From NCBI RefSeq assembly GCF_008691045.1, contig NZ_VMSO01000003.1:124001-188000 (forward strand): a stretch of DNA of 64,000 bases, in the 5' to 3' direction. Both the position numbers and the translations under genes were made by a program. Source of the DNA: Mediterraneibacter catenae (GTDB lineage: Bacteria > Bacillota > Clostridia > Lachnospirales > Lachnospiraceae). The notes below the pieces were generated by a model. That model ran no database searches. It had not been told where the DNA came from and saw only the letters and a program-made list of their open reading frames with translations. Below, piece after piece: positions 29,710 to 41,500 of this stretch. Each line of letters begins with the position of its first letter. The stretch's first letter is position 1.

Positions 29710-32700
29710 CTGGGGCGGGATCAGCCATAAGATCCTCGATCTGAACGAGTATGTGAACCTTTTCAGTGGAAAGAGCGGATCTGGAAAATCCACCGTCATG
29801 GATGCGATACAGGTTGTGCTCTACGGCAGTGTATCCGCCAGCTTTCTGAATAAGGCGGCGGATGATTCGAAAAACAAACGAAGCGTGCTCAGCTATCTCA
29901 GAGGGGCTCAGAAAGACGGGAGTGTGAACAGAGCGGGTATGGATTTCTGTTCCCAGATTGTGATGGAGATCGAGGATACGGGGACGCGTATTGCGACCTG
30001 TATCGGAGCTGCGTTTGAGGTCGGACGGAATGATTCGGAGCTGAGGCGCTACAATTTTTTCAGTCATTCCGGACGGATGCCGGAGGATGAATATCTGGCG
30101 GACGGCGTGCCCTATACCATCGATCAGATACGAAAGCTGGCGAAAGAACGCTCTGTCAGCGTGGATAACAGAGGACACGGGGATGTAAACCGTGTTTATC
30201 CGTCAAAGGAAGCCTATCTGAATACACTTTATGAAGTGATTTTCGGCTGCGTAGAGCCGGGGCGGATGATCACCATGGAAAAGAGCGCGATTGCGTTGCG
30301 GATGTCAAATGGCACAGGGCAGTTTATCCGGGATTATATGTTTCCGAAGAGCAGGGAGAATACTGTGGCCGTGATCAGCGAGCAGCTGGGAGCTTACCGG
30401 GAGATCCGGGAACGCGTGGAGGATCTGGAGAAACGCATCGGGATGCTGGATGCGGTTCATGCGGCAGATCTGGAGCTTACCGGCGTCAGGGCGGATAAAC
30501 TGCATTCGGAGACTATTCTCAGATACATCGACATTGAGGGCTGCAGAGCAAAGCTTGCCTCCCGCGGCGATGATCTGGAACGGGCGAAAGAAGCCTCGGT
30601 ACGGGCGCAGCAGAGACAGGCCGGTGTTCAGGAAGAACTGACAGCTCTAAGAAACCGCCTTATCGATGTGAAAGCGGAGCTTAAGAATAGTGATTATGGT
30701 CAGAAGCAGCAGGAGCTTCAGGAAATGGAGCATACGATTCAACTGCTTGCAGACAGTTCGGCGGACTGGCGCAGGATTATAAACGGGCTGAAATGTTGGG
30801 AGGAAGATGAAACCGCGACCGATTATGTGAGTAACCGCGCTCTGCAGCTGATTGATGATTTTGCACGGGGCGAGGTGACAGAAGAAGCCTGCGGCGAATT
30901 GCGGACTCATCTGAAAGCGGCGATGGACAACATCTCAGAAGAACTGGCAGATACGGCGGTGTCGATCCGGGAGACGACAAAAGAACTCCGGGAAAAAGAA
31001 GAAGCGCTGGAAGATATGAACAACGACAGGAAGCCTTATCCGAAAGAGCTGAAGGAAGCGAGGCAGCTGCTCCAGAGCGCGCTGAGCGACCGGTATGGCA
31101 GAACGATCCATGTACATATCCTTGCTGATCTTTTTGATATTACTGATGAAAAGTGGAAGAACGCAGTGGAGGGCCGGCTTGGCCGGCTGAAAAAAAGCAT
31201 GATCACCGAACCGGCCTATGCGCTGGATGCGGCGAAGATCTTCCGGAAGATGAAGCGGTATGAGGAGGCGGATCTGATCAACAGCGCCGCAATAAAAAGA
31301 GAGTCGCCTGCGGCAGAGAAAAACTCTCTGTACGAGGCGGTGCATACGGATCTGGACTATGTGGACTGGTGTCTGAAACGGTATCTCGGCAAGATCCGGA
31401 AATGTGAGACGGTGGAAGAACTGGACAGTGTGCGGGATGGTGTAACGCCGGACTGTTACTCTTACAGCAACTATATATTCCGTCATCTGCGCAGCAGAGA
31501 TTACAGAAAAGGCGCCTGCATCGGGACAAGGATATCGAAAGCCAGATTAAGGGAACTGGCGGATGAGATTGAGAGTCTCCAGGAGCATCTGATCGGCGAG
31601 CGCCAGAGGGAGGCGTCTCTGAAGGATGCCCAGAAGTATGAGGCATTGAGCCAGGATACCGGACAGATACTGAGACTTTCCTCGGCTGCGGATGAACTGG
31701 AGGAATATTACCGGAAGCAGGAGAAACTCCGGAGAGAATTGCGGGAACTGGAAGACGGAACAAGGACTGCCGAGCTGAAGAACGAACAGGAAAAGCTGGA
31801 AACGGATGTTGCAGAGAAAGAAAAAAACGCCAGGGATATTCAGAAAGAGCAGATCCGCCTTGGCGGAGTCGTTGAGGCGGCGGAGCGCGATATTCAGGAT
31901 CTGAAGTCGAAGCTGGATGAACTTACGACCGGATTTGTAGAAAATGAGAAATTGACGGAAGAGGTAACCGCGGAGATCGCAAAACGTTCGGAGGCGTCTT
32001 ACCGGCAGTCGGTGAAAGCGCAGTTTGACCGTCTCTCTGAAAGAGAGGAAGAACTTGTTGATGAACGGACCATTGCGAGAAATCATTTCAACAGAGAATA
32101 TCCGGCGTACGGTTTCACCGGCGTAGAGCATTCCAACGAAGTATACGATCAGGTGCTGGAGCGCTGCCGGAAGGATTTCGAGCCGAAGTATAAAGAAGAA
32201 TTCCGGAAGCAGTATGAGCTTGTCTATCATTCCCTGAGGGACAATGTAATCGCCACTATACACGGGGAGATCAAGGCGGCTTACCGGCACAGGAGAGACA
32301 TCAACCGCATGCTCTCGAAGATTCGTTTCTCAGACAGTATCTACCAGATTGATATTCTTCCAGCCAGAAATGAGAATGGTCAGTTCTATGATATGCTGAT
32401 GGCTCAGGAACTGGACAGCAAGGTAATCGACAATGACGGTATAGACGGTCAGATGAGCCTGCTGGAGGATGATTTCTTCCGGAAATACGAGCAGAAGATC
32501 CGGCTGCTCACGGAGAAGTTTATGCCTCTGAGAGAGGAGGACAGCCAGAACCGTGAGAAACACCGGCAGGAGATGGAGAAGTTCGCCGATTACCGGAATT
32601 ATCTTACTTTCAGTATGTATGAGCAGGTGATCGATGAAAACGGAGTTGAGAAAAAGAATTATGTGGACGATATGGCGGGCGTAGACTCGGGAGGAGAAGG

Positions 32701-33046
32701 ACAGAACCCGAAATATGTGGCGCTGCTCGCGGGATTTGCCATGCTGTATATGCAGCAGACCAGCCGCGATCCGAAGATCCGGCTTGTACTCCTCGACGAG
32801 GCATTTTCCAAGATGGATAAGGAGCGAAGCGAGGTGTGTCTGCGGTATGCCAGAGAACTGGAACTTCAGCTTATTGTCTGTGTGCCGGACGAGCGTCTCC
32901 AGTCGCTGATTCGTAATGTGGACAGTGTCTACGGATTCCGGCGGTTTAAGAATCAGATCAGTATGATGCATATCGATAAAGGACATTATCTTGAGATGAT
33001 AGAGGGAGATGATACAGATGGAGAGCCTGCTGCCTGTAAAAAGTGA
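29666..33046 (+). CDS. JetC-like SMC ATPase (MukB/MksB type)
   Basis: A 1126-residue SMC-like ATPase. The Walker A loop FSGKSGSGKST lies near residue 32-42, long coiled coils occupy the middle with a hinge-like break around 490-600, and the C-terminal head has the signature DSGGEGQNPKYVALLAGF and Walker B RLVLLDEAFSKMD. This is the Wadjet/Mks pattern rather than classical SMC. I prefer the ATG at 29666 (after GGGGGAAGAGG) over 29636. With the two preceding genes it should form a DNA-loop-extruding complex; no jetD nuclease follows. Confidence 0.85.
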   Translation: MRQPKKLFTRILINNWGGISHKILDLNEYVNLFSGKSGSGKSTVMDAIQVVLYGSVSASFLNKAADDSKNKRSVLSYLRGAQKDGSVNRAGMDFCSQIVMEIEDTGTRIATCIGAAFEVGRNDSELRRYNFFSHSGRMPEDEYLADGVPYTIDQIRKLAKERSVSVDNRGHGDVNRVYPSKEAYLNTLYEVIFGCVEPGRMITMEKSAIALRMSNGTGQFIRDYMFPKSRENTVAVISEQLGAYREIRERVEDLEKRIGMLDAVHAADLELTGVRADKLHSETILRYIDIEGCRAKLASRGDDLERAKEASVRAQQRQAGVQEELTALRNRLIDVKAELKNSDYGQKQQELQEMEHTIQLLADSSADWRRIINGLKCWEEDETATDYVSNRALQLIDDFARGEVTEEACGELRTHLKAAMDNISEELADTAVSIRETTKELREKEEALEDMNNDRKPYPKELKEARQLLQSALSDRYGRTIHVHILADLFDITDEKWKNAVEGRLGRLKKSMITEPAYALDAAKIFRKMKRYEEADLINSAAIKRESPAAEKNSLYEAVHTDLDYVDWCLKRYLGKIRKCETVEELDSVRDGVTPDCYSYSNYIFRHLRSRDYRKGACIGTRISKARLRELADEIESLQEHLIGERQREASLKDAQKYEALSQDTGQILRLSSAADELEEYYRKQEKLRRELRELEDGTRTAELKNEQEKLETDVAEKEKNARDIQKEQIRLGGVVEAAERDIQDLKSKLDELTTGFVENEKLTEEVTAEIAKRSEASYRQSVKAQFDRLSEREEELVDERTIARNHFNREYPAYGFTGVEHSNEVYDQVLERCRKDFEPKYKEEFRKQYELVYHSLRDNVIATIHGEIKAAYRHRRDINRMLSKIRFSDSIYQIDILPARNENGQFYDMLMAQELDSKVIDNDGIDGQMSLLEDDFFRKYEQKIRLLTEKFMPLREEDSQNREKHRQEMEKFADYRNYLTFSMYEQVIDENGVEKKNYVDDMAGVDSGGEGQNPKYVALLAGFAMLYMQQTSRDPKIRLVLLDEAFSKMDKERSEVCLRYARELELQLIVCVPDERLQSLIRNVDSVYGFRRFKNQISMMHIDKGHYLEMIEGDDTDGEPAACKK

Positions 33047-33104
33047 AACTGTTCGGAAAAAAGGATGTTACGAAAAAACGGAAAAAAATGTAGAAAATAC
33101 TTGA
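33018..33104 (+). pseudogene. 28-codon open frame overlapping the jetC end; possible jetD remnant
   Basis: An ATG after GAGGGAGATG starts a 28-residue frame (opening MESLLPVKSETVRKKG) inside the end of the SMC gene and stops at the rplJ promoter -35 box. The overlap and spacing are what one expects for a coupled fourth gene. It shows no clear JetD similarity and is far too short for the 350-400-residue TOPRIM subunit. It may be a decayed start, or chance. Confidence 0.25.
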
Positions 33105-33129
33105 CAAAATAAACTTCGGGTGTTATTGT
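33101..33129 (+). promoter_or_regulatory. Sigma-A promoter of rplJ-rplL
   Basis: TTGACA (33101-33106) and TATTGT (33124-33129) are 17 bases apart, directly after the condensin operon and before the L10 leader. Confidence 0.85.
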
Positions 33130-33134
33130 AATAC

Positions 33135-33259
33135 AGCAACTGCCGAAGACAGTAGGTGCTGTAAAGCGTAAGGGTCAAAACGCCTACCGAGGAGAGTCAG
33201 ATTTATTACGAAAGTATGAATTTACAAACCTCTGTGTCTTTGCGGCGCAGAGGTTTTTT
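33135..33259 (+). promoter_or_regulatory. L10-type ribosomal protein leader with attenuator
   Basis: The transcript start region has the L10(L12)4-binding leader pattern: CTGCCGAAGACAGTAGGTG, then GCCTACCGAGGAG, which pair around a kink-turn-like part. It ends in an intrinsic terminator: CCTCTG (33229-33234) pairs with CAGAGG (33248-33253), followed by TTTTTT. Excess L10-L12 would stop transcription ahead of rplJ. A second hairpin without T run follows at 33281-33314 (TGTAACAG with CTGTTACA). Confidence 0.88.
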
Positions 33260-33343
33260 ACTTTGGCAGTACACGCACTATGTAACAGCTCCCCCTGATG
33301 GCTGAACTGTTACAGCAAAATTTATAAGGAGGTGTACCAGAAA

Positions 33344-33910
33344 GTGGCAAAAGTTGAATTAAAACAGCCGATCGTAGAGGCAATCGCAGAAGAGATCAAA
33401 GACGCTCAGTCAGTTGTGCTTGTTGATTACCGCGGACTTACGGTAGCTCAGGATACAGAGCTTCGTAAACAGCTCAGAGAAGCCGGCGTGGTATACAAGG
33501 TATACAAGAACACGATGATGAAGAGAGCTTTTGAAGGAACTGAATTCGAAGGCCTTGAGAGCTGTCTGGAAGGACCGAGCGCTATCGCGGTATCCAAAGA
33601 TGATGCGACAGCACCGGCAAGAATCCTGTGCAATTTCGCTAAGGACGCACCGGCACTGGAACTCAAAGGCGGCGTTGTGGAAGGAAATGTCTATGACGTA
33701 GCAGGACTTACAGAACTGTCCAAGATCCCGTCAAGAGAAGTACTTCTCTCCAGACTGCTTGGAAGCATGCAGTCACCGATTGCAAACTTTGCGCGTGTTA
33801 TTAAGCAGATCGCTGAGAAAGACGGCGAGGCGGCACCGGCAGAGGAAGCTGCAGCTGAGACAGCAGAAGCTCCGGCAGCTGAAGCAGCAGAGGCACCGGC
33901 GGCAGAATAA
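33344..33910 (+). CDS. rplJ: 50S ribosomal protein L10
   Basis: A 188-residue stalk base protein that binds L11-region rRNA and holds the L7/L12 dimers through its C-terminal helix. The body VVLVDYRGLTVAQDTELRKQLREAGVVYKVYKNT is conserved. The C-terminus carries an Ala-Glu-Pro-rich extension (about 165-188) beyond the standard fold. I chose the GTG at 33344, 10 bases after AAGGAGGT; an in-frame GTG at 33332 sits inside the binding site. Confidence 0.96.
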   Translation: MAKVELKQPIVEAIAEEIKDAQSVVLVDYRGLTVAQDTELRKQLREAGVVYKVYKNTMMKRAFEGTEFEGLESCLEGPSAIAVSKDDATAPARILCNFAKDAPALELKGGVVEGNVYDVAGLTELSKIPSREVLLSRLLGSMQSPIANFARVIKQIAEKDGEAAPAEEAAAETAEAPAAEAAEAPAAE

Positions 33911-34024
33911 GCGCGGACGCGCATATGGATGTGTACAGAACTGTGCATGACATGAATATCGGCAGGGTGAAAACCTGCAAAACAAAATGATATGAGAAAA
34001 TAAGAAAAATGGAGGATATCAAAA

Positions 34025-34402
34025 ATGGCTAAATTGACAACAGCTGAAATGATCGAAGCGATCAAAGAGTTATCAGTATTAGAGTTAAACGAGCTTGTAA
34101 AAGCTTGTGAAGAAGAGTTCGGCGTATCTGCAGCAGCAGGCGTTGTAGTTGCAGCAGCAGGCGGAGACGGAGCTGCAGCAGCAGAAGAGAAAGATGAGTT
34201 TGATGTAGAGCTTGTATCTGCAGGTTCTTCCAAGGTTAAAGTTATCAAGGCTGTACGTGAGATCACAGGTCTTGGACTGAAAGAGGCTAAAGAGCTCGTA
34301 GACAACGCTCCGAAGGTAGTGAAAGAGGCTGTTTCCAAGGCTGAGGCTGAGGAGATCAAAGCTAAACTTGAGGAGCAGGGTGCTGAGGTTAACCTGAAAT
34401 AA
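34025..34402 (+). CDS. rplL: 50S ribosomal protein L7/L12
   Basis: A 125-residue acidic stalk protein. The N-terminal dimerisation part [26 protein letters not shown] is followed by an Ala/Gly-rich hinge (about 40-55) and the C-terminal factor-binding domain with [22 protein letters not shown]. It recruits translation GTPases. GGAGGATATC precedes the ATG. It lies 114 bases after rplJ. Confidence 0.97.
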   Translation: MAKLTTAEMIEAIKELSVLELNELVKACEEEFGVSAAAGVVVAAAGGDGAAAAEEKDEFDVELVSAGSSKVKVIKAVREITGLGLKEAKELVDNAPKVVKEAVSKAEAEEIKAKLEEQGAEVNLK

Positions 34403-34447
34403 TCAGTCTGAAAATCATTCGGGCATGTGTGTCTGAGATGAAGAGAT

Positions 34448-34489
34448 ATGCGGGGCCGTGGAAGAAAACAAACTTCTGCTGCCCCGTAT
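34448..34489 (+). terminator. Possible partial terminator after rplL
   Basis: ATGCGGGGC (34448-34456) pairs with GCCCCGTAT (34481-34489) around a loop that can pair further, but only GTTATT and As follow. It could allow partial termination between rplL and rpoB. The rest of this 287-base gap holds the rpoB promoter. Confidence 0.45.
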
Positions 34490-34555
34490 GTTATTAAAAA
34501 AGGCGTATGATATCATATCTGCCGAAAAATGTCAAGAAAAAAACAAAAATACTTG

Positions 34556-34585
34556 TTGACAACAAAAAGAGCTTTGTGATATAGT
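34556..34585 (+). promoter_or_regulatory. Sigma-A promoter before rpoB
   Basis: TTGACA (34556-34561) and TATAGT (34580-34585) are 18 bases apart, about 105 bases before rpoB, giving the polymerase genes a promoter apart from rplJ-rplL. Confidence 0.75.
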
Positions 34586-34689
34586 AAAAAATGCACTATT
34601 ATGGAAAGGTATGCCATATTAGCGGGGAGTATTACTTTCACATGGCTCTTTTCATATTTGTATAGATTAACAAGAGGAGTGAAACGTCA

Positions 34690-37600
34690 ATGGAGAAAAA
34701 CAGGATCCGTCCCATTAAAACCGGAAACAGCTTCCGCATGAGCTATTCCAGGCAGAAGGAAGTATTGGAGATGCCCAATCTCATTGAAGTTCAGAAAGAT
34801 TCCTACCAGTGGTTTCTTGATGAAGGTCTCAAAGAGGTGTTCGATGATATTTCCCCGATCTCAGATTTCAGCGGTCATCTGAGTCTGGAATTTGTGGATT
34901 TCACACTCTGCGAAGATGATGTGAAATACACGATAGACGAGTGCAAAGAGCGCGATGCGACTTATGCGGCACCCTTAAAAGTAAGGGTGAGGCTCCACAA
35001 CAAAGAGACTGATGAGATCAATGAACATGAAATCTTCATGGGAGATCTCCCGCTGATGACTAAGACTGGAACTTTTGTCATTAACGGGGCAGAGCGTGTC
35101 ATCGTCAGCCAGCTTGTGCGTTCCCCGGGTATCTATTATGGCATTGCCCATGATAAGCTCGGAAAGAAACTCTATTCGGCGACTGTCATCCCGAACAGAG
35201 GTGCATGGCTTGAGTATGAGACTGACTCCAATGACGTTTTTTATGTACGTGTAGACCGGACGAGAAAGGTGCCGATCACAGTGCTGATCCGTGCCCTCGG
35301 TATCGGGACAAACGCGGAGATCGTGGAGCTGTTCGGAGAGGAACCGAAGATTCTGGCAAGCTTCGGAAAGGACACTGCTGAGAACTATCAGGAGGGTCTT
35401 TTAGAGCTGTACAAAAAGATCCGTCCCGGCGAGCCGCTGGCAGTGGACAGCGCAGAAAGCCTGATCAACAGTATGTTCTTTGATCCGAGACGTTATGATC
35501 TGGCGAAGGTAGGACGTTATAAATTTAATAAGAAACTGATGCTCAGGAATCGTGTGACGGGACGCATCCTGGCAGAAGATGTCGTAAGCCCGCTGACAGG
35601 CGAAGTGGTGGCAGAAAAAGGGACAAAGATCACCCGTGAGATCGCAGATCAGATCCAGAATTCTGCTGTGCCGCATCTGTGGGTAGAAGGAGAGGATGCT
35701 TCCAGAAATATCAAGATCCTTTCCAATATGATGGTAGACCTTCAGGCGGTCGTAGATATTGACCCGAAAGAGGTCGGTGTGACAGAGCAGGTTTACTATC
35801 CGGTACTTGCAGGAATCATCGAGGAATCCGCGGGAGATATCGACGAGATGAAGCGCATGATCAAACGCGACATCCATGATCTGATTCCGAAGCATATTAC
35901 AAGGGAAGACATTCTTGCTTCCATTAACTATAATATCCATCTTGAGTATGGCATCGGAAATGATGATGATATCGACCATCTGGGCAACCGTCGTATCCGT
36001 GCGGTGGGCGAGCTGCTCCAGAATCAGTACAGGATCGGTCTGTCCAGACTTGAGAGAGTCGTACGCGAGCGTATGACGACGCAGGATCAGGAGGGAATCT
36101 CACCGCAGTCACTGATCAATATCAAACCGGTGACGGCAGCAGTGAAAGAGTTCTTCGGATCTTCCCAGCTGTCCCAGTTCATGGACCAGAACAACCCGCT
36201 GGGCGAGCTGACACACAAGAGACGTCTCTCCGCTCTCGGACCGGGAGGTCTTTCAAGAGACCGTGCGGGATTCGAGGTGCGTGACGTTCACTATTCCCAC
36301 TACGGAAGAATGTGTCCGATCGAGACTCCTGAGGGTCCGAACATCGGTCTGATCAACTCTCTTGCATGCTACGCAAGGATCAATCAGTACGGATTTATCG
36401 AGGCTCCGTACCGCAAAGTAGATAAGACAGATCCGCAGAATCCGCGAGTTACGGATGAAGTTGTTTATATGACAGCGGACGAGGAAGATAACTATCATGT
36501 GGCTCAGGCGAATACGCCTCTGGATGAGGAAGGACATTTTGTCCACAAAAATGTATCCGGTCGTTACCGCGAAGAGACACAGGAATATGAAAGAAATAAA
36601 TTTGATTACATGGATGTATCCCCGAAGATGGTATTTTCCGTGGCTACAGCCCTGATCCCGTTCCTGCAGAACGACGATGCGAACCGTGCCCTCATGGGAT
36701 CAAACATGCAGCGCCAGGCCGTGCCGCTTCTTACAACAGAAGCTCCGGTAGTCGGAACAGGTATGGAAGTAAAAGCTGCTGTTGACTCCGGTGTATGCGT
36801 GGTTGCAGAGCAGGCGGGAACTGTTGAGAGCTCCACATCCAAGGAGATCGTGATCCGCCATGAGGACGGAACAAAGCAGTCCTATAAACTGACAAAATTC
36901 CAGAGAAGTAACCAGAGCAACTGCTACAACCAGAGACCGATCGTCAACAAAGGCGATGTGGTAGAGGCAGGACAGGTTATCGCTGACGGACCGTCTACTT
37001 CCGGCGGAGAGATGGCTCTCGGAAAGAACCCGCTCATCGGATTTATGACATGGGAAGGTTACAACTACGAGGATGCCGTTCTCTTAAGTGAGAGACTGGT
37101 ACAGGATGATGTTTATACTTCTGTTCATATTGAAGAGTATGAGGCAGAGGCAAGAGATACAAAGCTCGGACCTGAGGAGATCACAAGAGATATCCCGGGC
37201 GTGGGTGATGATGCGCTGAAAGATCTGGATGAGAGAGGTATCATCCGTATCGGTGCAGAAGTGCGCGCAGGAGATATCCTTGTCGGAAAGGTAACTCCGA
37301 AGGGAGAGACAGAGCTGACAGCAGAGGAAAGACTGCTCCGTGCGATCTTCGGCGAGAAGGCGCGCGAGGTAAGGGATACTTCCCTGAAAGTGCCGCACGG
37401 CGAATATGGTATTATCGTGGACGCGAAAGTGTTTACAAGGGAGAACGGAGACGAACTCTCACCGGGAGTAAACCAGTCAGTCCGCATCTATATCGCACAG
37501 AAGAGAAAGATCTCCGTTGGAGATAAGATGGCCGGTCGTCACGGTAACAAGGGTGTCGTTTCCCGCGTGCTTCCGGTAGAGGATATGCCGTTCCTTCCGA

Positions 37601-38553
37601 ACGGACGTCCGCTCGATATCGTGCTTAACCCGCTGGGCGTGCCGTCACGTATGAACATCGGACAGGTACTTGAGATCCACTTAAGTCTTGCGGCAAAAGC
37701 ACTTGGATTTAATATTTCCACTCCGGTATTCGACGGGGCGAACGAGGTAGATATCATGGATACCCTCGACCTGGCGAATGACTATGTAAATCTTGAGTGG
37801 GATGAGTTTGAGAAGAAACACGGAGAAGAACTTCTTCCGGAAGTGCTCCAGTATCTCTCTGACAACAGAGAGCACAGGAAACTGTGGAAGGGAGTGCCGC
37901 TTTCAAGAGACGGAAAAGTTCGCTTAAGAGACGGACGTACCGGCGAGTTCTTCGACAGCCCGGTTACGATCGGACACATGCATTACCTGAAACTGCATCA
38001 CCTTGTCGATGACAAGATCCATGCACGTTCCACCGGCCCGTACTCACTTGTCACACAGCAGCCGCTGGGTGGTAAGGCACAGTTCGGAGGACAGCGTTTC
38101 GGAGAGATGGAGGTGTGGGCTCTCGAGGCTTACGGTGCATCTTATACACTGCAGGAGATCCTGACAGTGAAGTCCGACGATGTTGTAGGACGTGTGAAGA
38201 CTTACGAGGCGATCATCAAGGGCGAGAATATCCCTGAACCGGGAATTCCGGAGTCCTTCAAGGTGCTCTTAAAAGAGCTGCAGTCACTGGCTCTCGATGT
38301 CCGTGTACTGCGCGATGACAATACAGAAGTTGAGATCATGGAAAATGTAGATTATGGCGAGACAGATCTGCGCCATATCATCGAGGGTGACAGAAAGTAC
38401 CGCGATGAGAATGAGTCCTTTGGCGATCACGGTTTCACAGAGCAGGAATTCGTGGGAGAAGAGCTGGAGGATGTTGAGCCCGAAGAAGAGCCGGATGACA
38501 GTGAACTCGATGCGATCGAATTTGACGAGTATTCCGGTTATGATGAAAACTAA
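34690..38553 (+). CDS. rpoB: DNA-directed RNA polymerase subunit beta
   Basis: The 1287-residue beta subunit forms one half of the catalytic cleft. The rifampicin region is present in [20 protein letters not shown] and the residues equal to E. coli Asp516, His526 and Ser531 are the sensitive-type ones. The C-terminal switch region [24 protein letters not shown] is intact, followed by an acidic tail of about 60 residues. AGAGGAGTG precedes the ATG. It is 17 bases from rpoC. Confidence 0.98.
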   Translation: MEKNRIRPIKTGNSFRMSYSRQKEVLEMPNLIEVQKDSYQWFLDEGLKEVFDDISPISDFSGHLSLEFVDFTLCEDDVKYTIDECKERDATYAAPLKVRVRLHNKETDEINEHEIFMGDLPLMTKTGTFVINGAERVIVSQLVRSPGIYYGIAHDKLGKKLYSATVIPNRGAWLEYETDSNDVFYVRVDRTRKVPITVLIRALGIGTNAEIVELFGEEPKILASFGKDTAENYQEGLLELYKKIRPGEPLAVDSAESLINSMFFDPRRYDLAKVGRYKFNKKLMLRNRVTGRILAEDVVSPLTGEVVAEKGTKITREIADQIQNSAVPHLWVEGEDASRNIKILSNMMVDLQAVVDIDPKEVGVTEQVYYPVLAGIIEESAGDIDEMKRMIKRDIHDLIPKHITREDILASINYNIHLEYGIGNDDDIDHLGNRRIRAVGELLQNQYRIGLSRLERVVRERMTTQDQEGISPQSLINIKPVTAAVKEFFGSSQLSQFMDQNNPLGELTHKRRLSALGPGGLSRDRAGFEVRDVHYSHYGRMCPIETPEGPNIGLINSLACYARINQYGFIEAPYRKVDKTDPQNPRVTDEVVYMTADEEDNYHVAQANTPLDEEGHFVHKNVSGRYREETQEYERNKFDYMDVSPKMVFSVATALIPFLQNDDANRALMGSNMQRQAVPLLTTEAPVVGTGMEVKAAVDSGVCVVAEQAGTVESSTSKEIVIRHEDGTKQSYKLTKFQRSNQSNCYNQRPIVNKGDVVEAGQVIADGPSTSGGEMALGKNPLIGFMTWEGYNYEDAVLLSERLVQDDVYTSVHIEEYEAEARDTKLGPEEITRDIPGVGDDALKDLDERGIIRIGAEVRAGDILVGKVTPKGETELTAEERLLRAIFGEKAREVRDTSLKVPHGEYGIIVDAKVFTRENGDELSPGVNQSVRIYIAQKRKISVGDKMAGRHGNKGVVSRVLPVEDMPFLPNGRPLDIVLNPLGVPSRMNIGQVLEIHLSLAAKALGFNISTPVFDGANEVDIMDTLDLANDYVNLEWDEFEKKHGEELLPEVLQYLSDNREHRKLWKGVPLSRDGKVRLRDGRTGEFFDSPVTIGHMHYLKLHHLVDDKIHARSTGPYSLVTQQPLGGKAQFGGQRFGEMEVWALEAYGASYTLQEILTVKSDDVVGRVKTYEAIIKGENIPEPGIPESFKVLLKELQSLALDVRVLRDDNTEVEIMENVDYGETDLRHIIEGDRKYRDENESFGDHGFTEQEFVGEELEDVEPEEEPDDSELDAIEFDEYSGYDEN

Positions 38554-38570
38554 TGGGAGGAGCCATATCT

Positions 38571-41500
38571 ATGCCAAATAACAATGAACAACAATATCAG
38601 CCGTTAACATTTGATGCGATCAGAATCGGGCTGGCTTCACCGGAGAAGATCATGGAGTGGTCCAGAGGCGAGGTCACAAAGCCGGAGACGATCAACTACA
38701 GGACATTAAAGCCTGAGAAGGACGGTCTGTTCTGTGAGAGGATCTTCGGACCGAGCAAAGACTGGGAGTGTCACTGCGGTAAGTATAAAAAGATCCGTTA
38801 CAAAGGTGTTGTATGTGACCGGTGCGGGGTTGAAGTCACAAAGTCAAGCGTGCGCCGTGAGCGTATGGGACACATTGCTCTTGCGGCTCCTGTATCACAT
38901 ATCTGGTATTTTAAGGGAATTCCCAGCCGCATGGGCCTGATCCTTGATATTTCTCCGAGAACACTGGAGAGAGTGCTCTATTTCGCTTCCTATATTGTGC
39001 TGGACAAAGGCGAGACGGATCTGCAGAACAAGCAGATCCTCTCGGAGGCAGAGTATCAGGAACAGAGAGAAAAATGGGGCAGCGGTGCATTTCGTGTAGG
39101 CATGGGCGCTGAGGCGATCAAAGAACTCCTCGAAGCGATCGATCTTGAGAAAGAGTGCGATGAGCTTCAGAAAGCGCTGGAGAATGCAACAGGACAGAAA
39201 CGTGCCAGAATCGTAAAGAGACTGGAAGTTGTCGAGGCGTTCCTCGAGTCCGGCAACCGTCCGGAGTGGATGATCCTTACAGCAATCCCGGTAATCCCGC
39301 CGGATCTGCGCCCGATGGTACAGCTCGACGGAGGACGTTTTGCTACGTCTGACTTAAATGATCTGTACAGAAGGATCATCAACAGAAACAACCGTCTGAA
39401 GAGACTGCTGGAGCTGGGGGCGCCGGATATCATCGTGCGCAATGAGAAACGTATGCTCCAGGAGGCGGTAGACGCACTGATCGACAACGGACGCCGCGGC
39501 CGTCCGGTCACAGGACCGGGAAACAGAGCGCTGAAGTCCCTGTCCGACATGCTGAAAGGTAAATCCGGACGTTTCCGTCAGAACCTGCTCGGAAAACGTG
39601 TTGACTACTCCGGACGTTCCGTTATCGTCGTAGGACCGGAGCTTAAGATCTACCAGTGCGGTCTTCCGAAAGAGATGGCGATCGAGCTGTTCAAGCCGTT
39701 TGTTATGAAAGAGCTTGTGGCAAACGGTACAGCCCATAATATAAAGAATGCAAAGAAGATGGTTGAGAGACTTCAGCCGGAGGTATGGGATGTGCTCGAG
39801 GAAGTTATCAAAGAGCATCCGGTTATGCTGAACCGTGCCCCCACGCTTCACAGACTTGGTATCCAGGCATTTGAGCCGATCCTTGTAGAAGGTAAGGCGA
39901 TCAAGCTTCATCCGCTCGTATGTACCGCTTACAACGCGGACTTCGATGGTGACCAGATGGCTGTCCATGTACCGCTGTCTCAGGAAGCACAGGCTGAGTG
40001 CCGTTTCCTTCTCCTGTCCCCGAACAACCTGCTGAAACCGTCTGACGGTGGTCCGGTGGCTGTTCCGTCGCAGGATATGGTCCTTGGTATCTACTACCTG
40101 ACACAGGTAAGACCGGGTGCCAAGGGAGAGGGAATGTTCTTCCGCAGCGTGAGCGAGGCGATCCTTGCTTACGAGAACGGATACATTACCCTGCATTCAC
40201 AGATCAAAGTACGTGTCTCCAAGACAATGTCGGACGGAACTGTGAAGACAGGAACTATCGATGCAACGCTGGGACGCCTGCTCTTCAATGAAATCATTCC
40301 GCAGGACCTTGGTTTTGTCGACAGAGAGGTTCCGGGCAATGAGCTGAAGATGGAGATTGATTTCCATGTAGGCAAGAAGCAGTTAAAACAGATCCTCGAG
40401 AAAGTTATCAACACACACGGCGCTACACAGACAGCGGAAGTACTCGATGATGTAAAATCTATCGGATACAAATACTCCACAAGAGCTGCCATGACCGTAT
40501 CTATTTCGGATATGACAGTGCCGCCGCAGAAGCCGCAGATGATCGAGGAAGCTCAGAACACTGTGGACAGGATCACAAAGAACTACAAGCGTGGTCTTAT
40601 CACAGAGGAAGAGCGTTACAAAGAAGTCGTAGAGACATGGAAGGCAACCGATGATAAGCTGACAGACGCTCTGCTTTCCGGTCTTGATAAATATAACAAC
40701 ATCTTCATGATGGCGGATTCCGGAGCCCGTGGTTCCGATAAGCAGATCAAACAGCTTGCCGGTATGCGTGGTCTTATGGCTGATACGACAGGACGTACTA
40801 TCGAGCTGCCGATCAAGTCCAACTTCCGTGAAGGTCTGGACGTACTGGAATACTTCATGTCCGCCCATGGAGCGCGTAAAGGTCTGTCTGATACGGCTCT
40901 GCGTACGGCCGATTCCGGTTACCTGACAAGACGTCTGGTAGACGTATCCCAGCAGCTGATCATCCACGATACAGACTGTGTGGGACCGGATGAGGAGATC
41001 CCGGGAATGTATGTACACGCATTCACAGACGGAAACGAAGAGATCGAGAGCCTGCAGGATCGTATCACAGGACGTTTCTCCTGCGAGGATATCAAAGACA
41101 AAGACGGCAATGTGCTCGTGAAGAAGAACCACATGATCACACCGCGCCGTGCAGAGCGCGTGATCAAGAAGGGTGTGGATGAGAGCGGAGAACCGATCAG
41201 CAAGGTTAAGATCCGTACGATCCTTACCTGCCGCTGCAAGGACGGCGTATGTGCGAAATGCTATGGTGCCAACATGGCGACCGGCGAAGTCGTACAGGTC
41301 GGAGAGGCTGTCGGTATCGTGGCTGCACAGTCTATCGGTGAGCCGGGTACACAGCTTACCATGCGTACGTTCCATACCGGTGGAGTTGCCGGTGATGACA
41401 TCACACAGGGTCTTCCCCGTGTCGAGGAGCTTTTCGAGGCAAGAAAGCCGAAAGGACTTGCGATCATCACAGAGTTCGCTGGAAAGGCTACGATCAGCGA

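Noticed and set aside
27608-33046. A complete Wadjet anti-plasmid system
   Set aside because: No jetD-like TOPRIM gene follows or precedes; only the three condensin genes are present.
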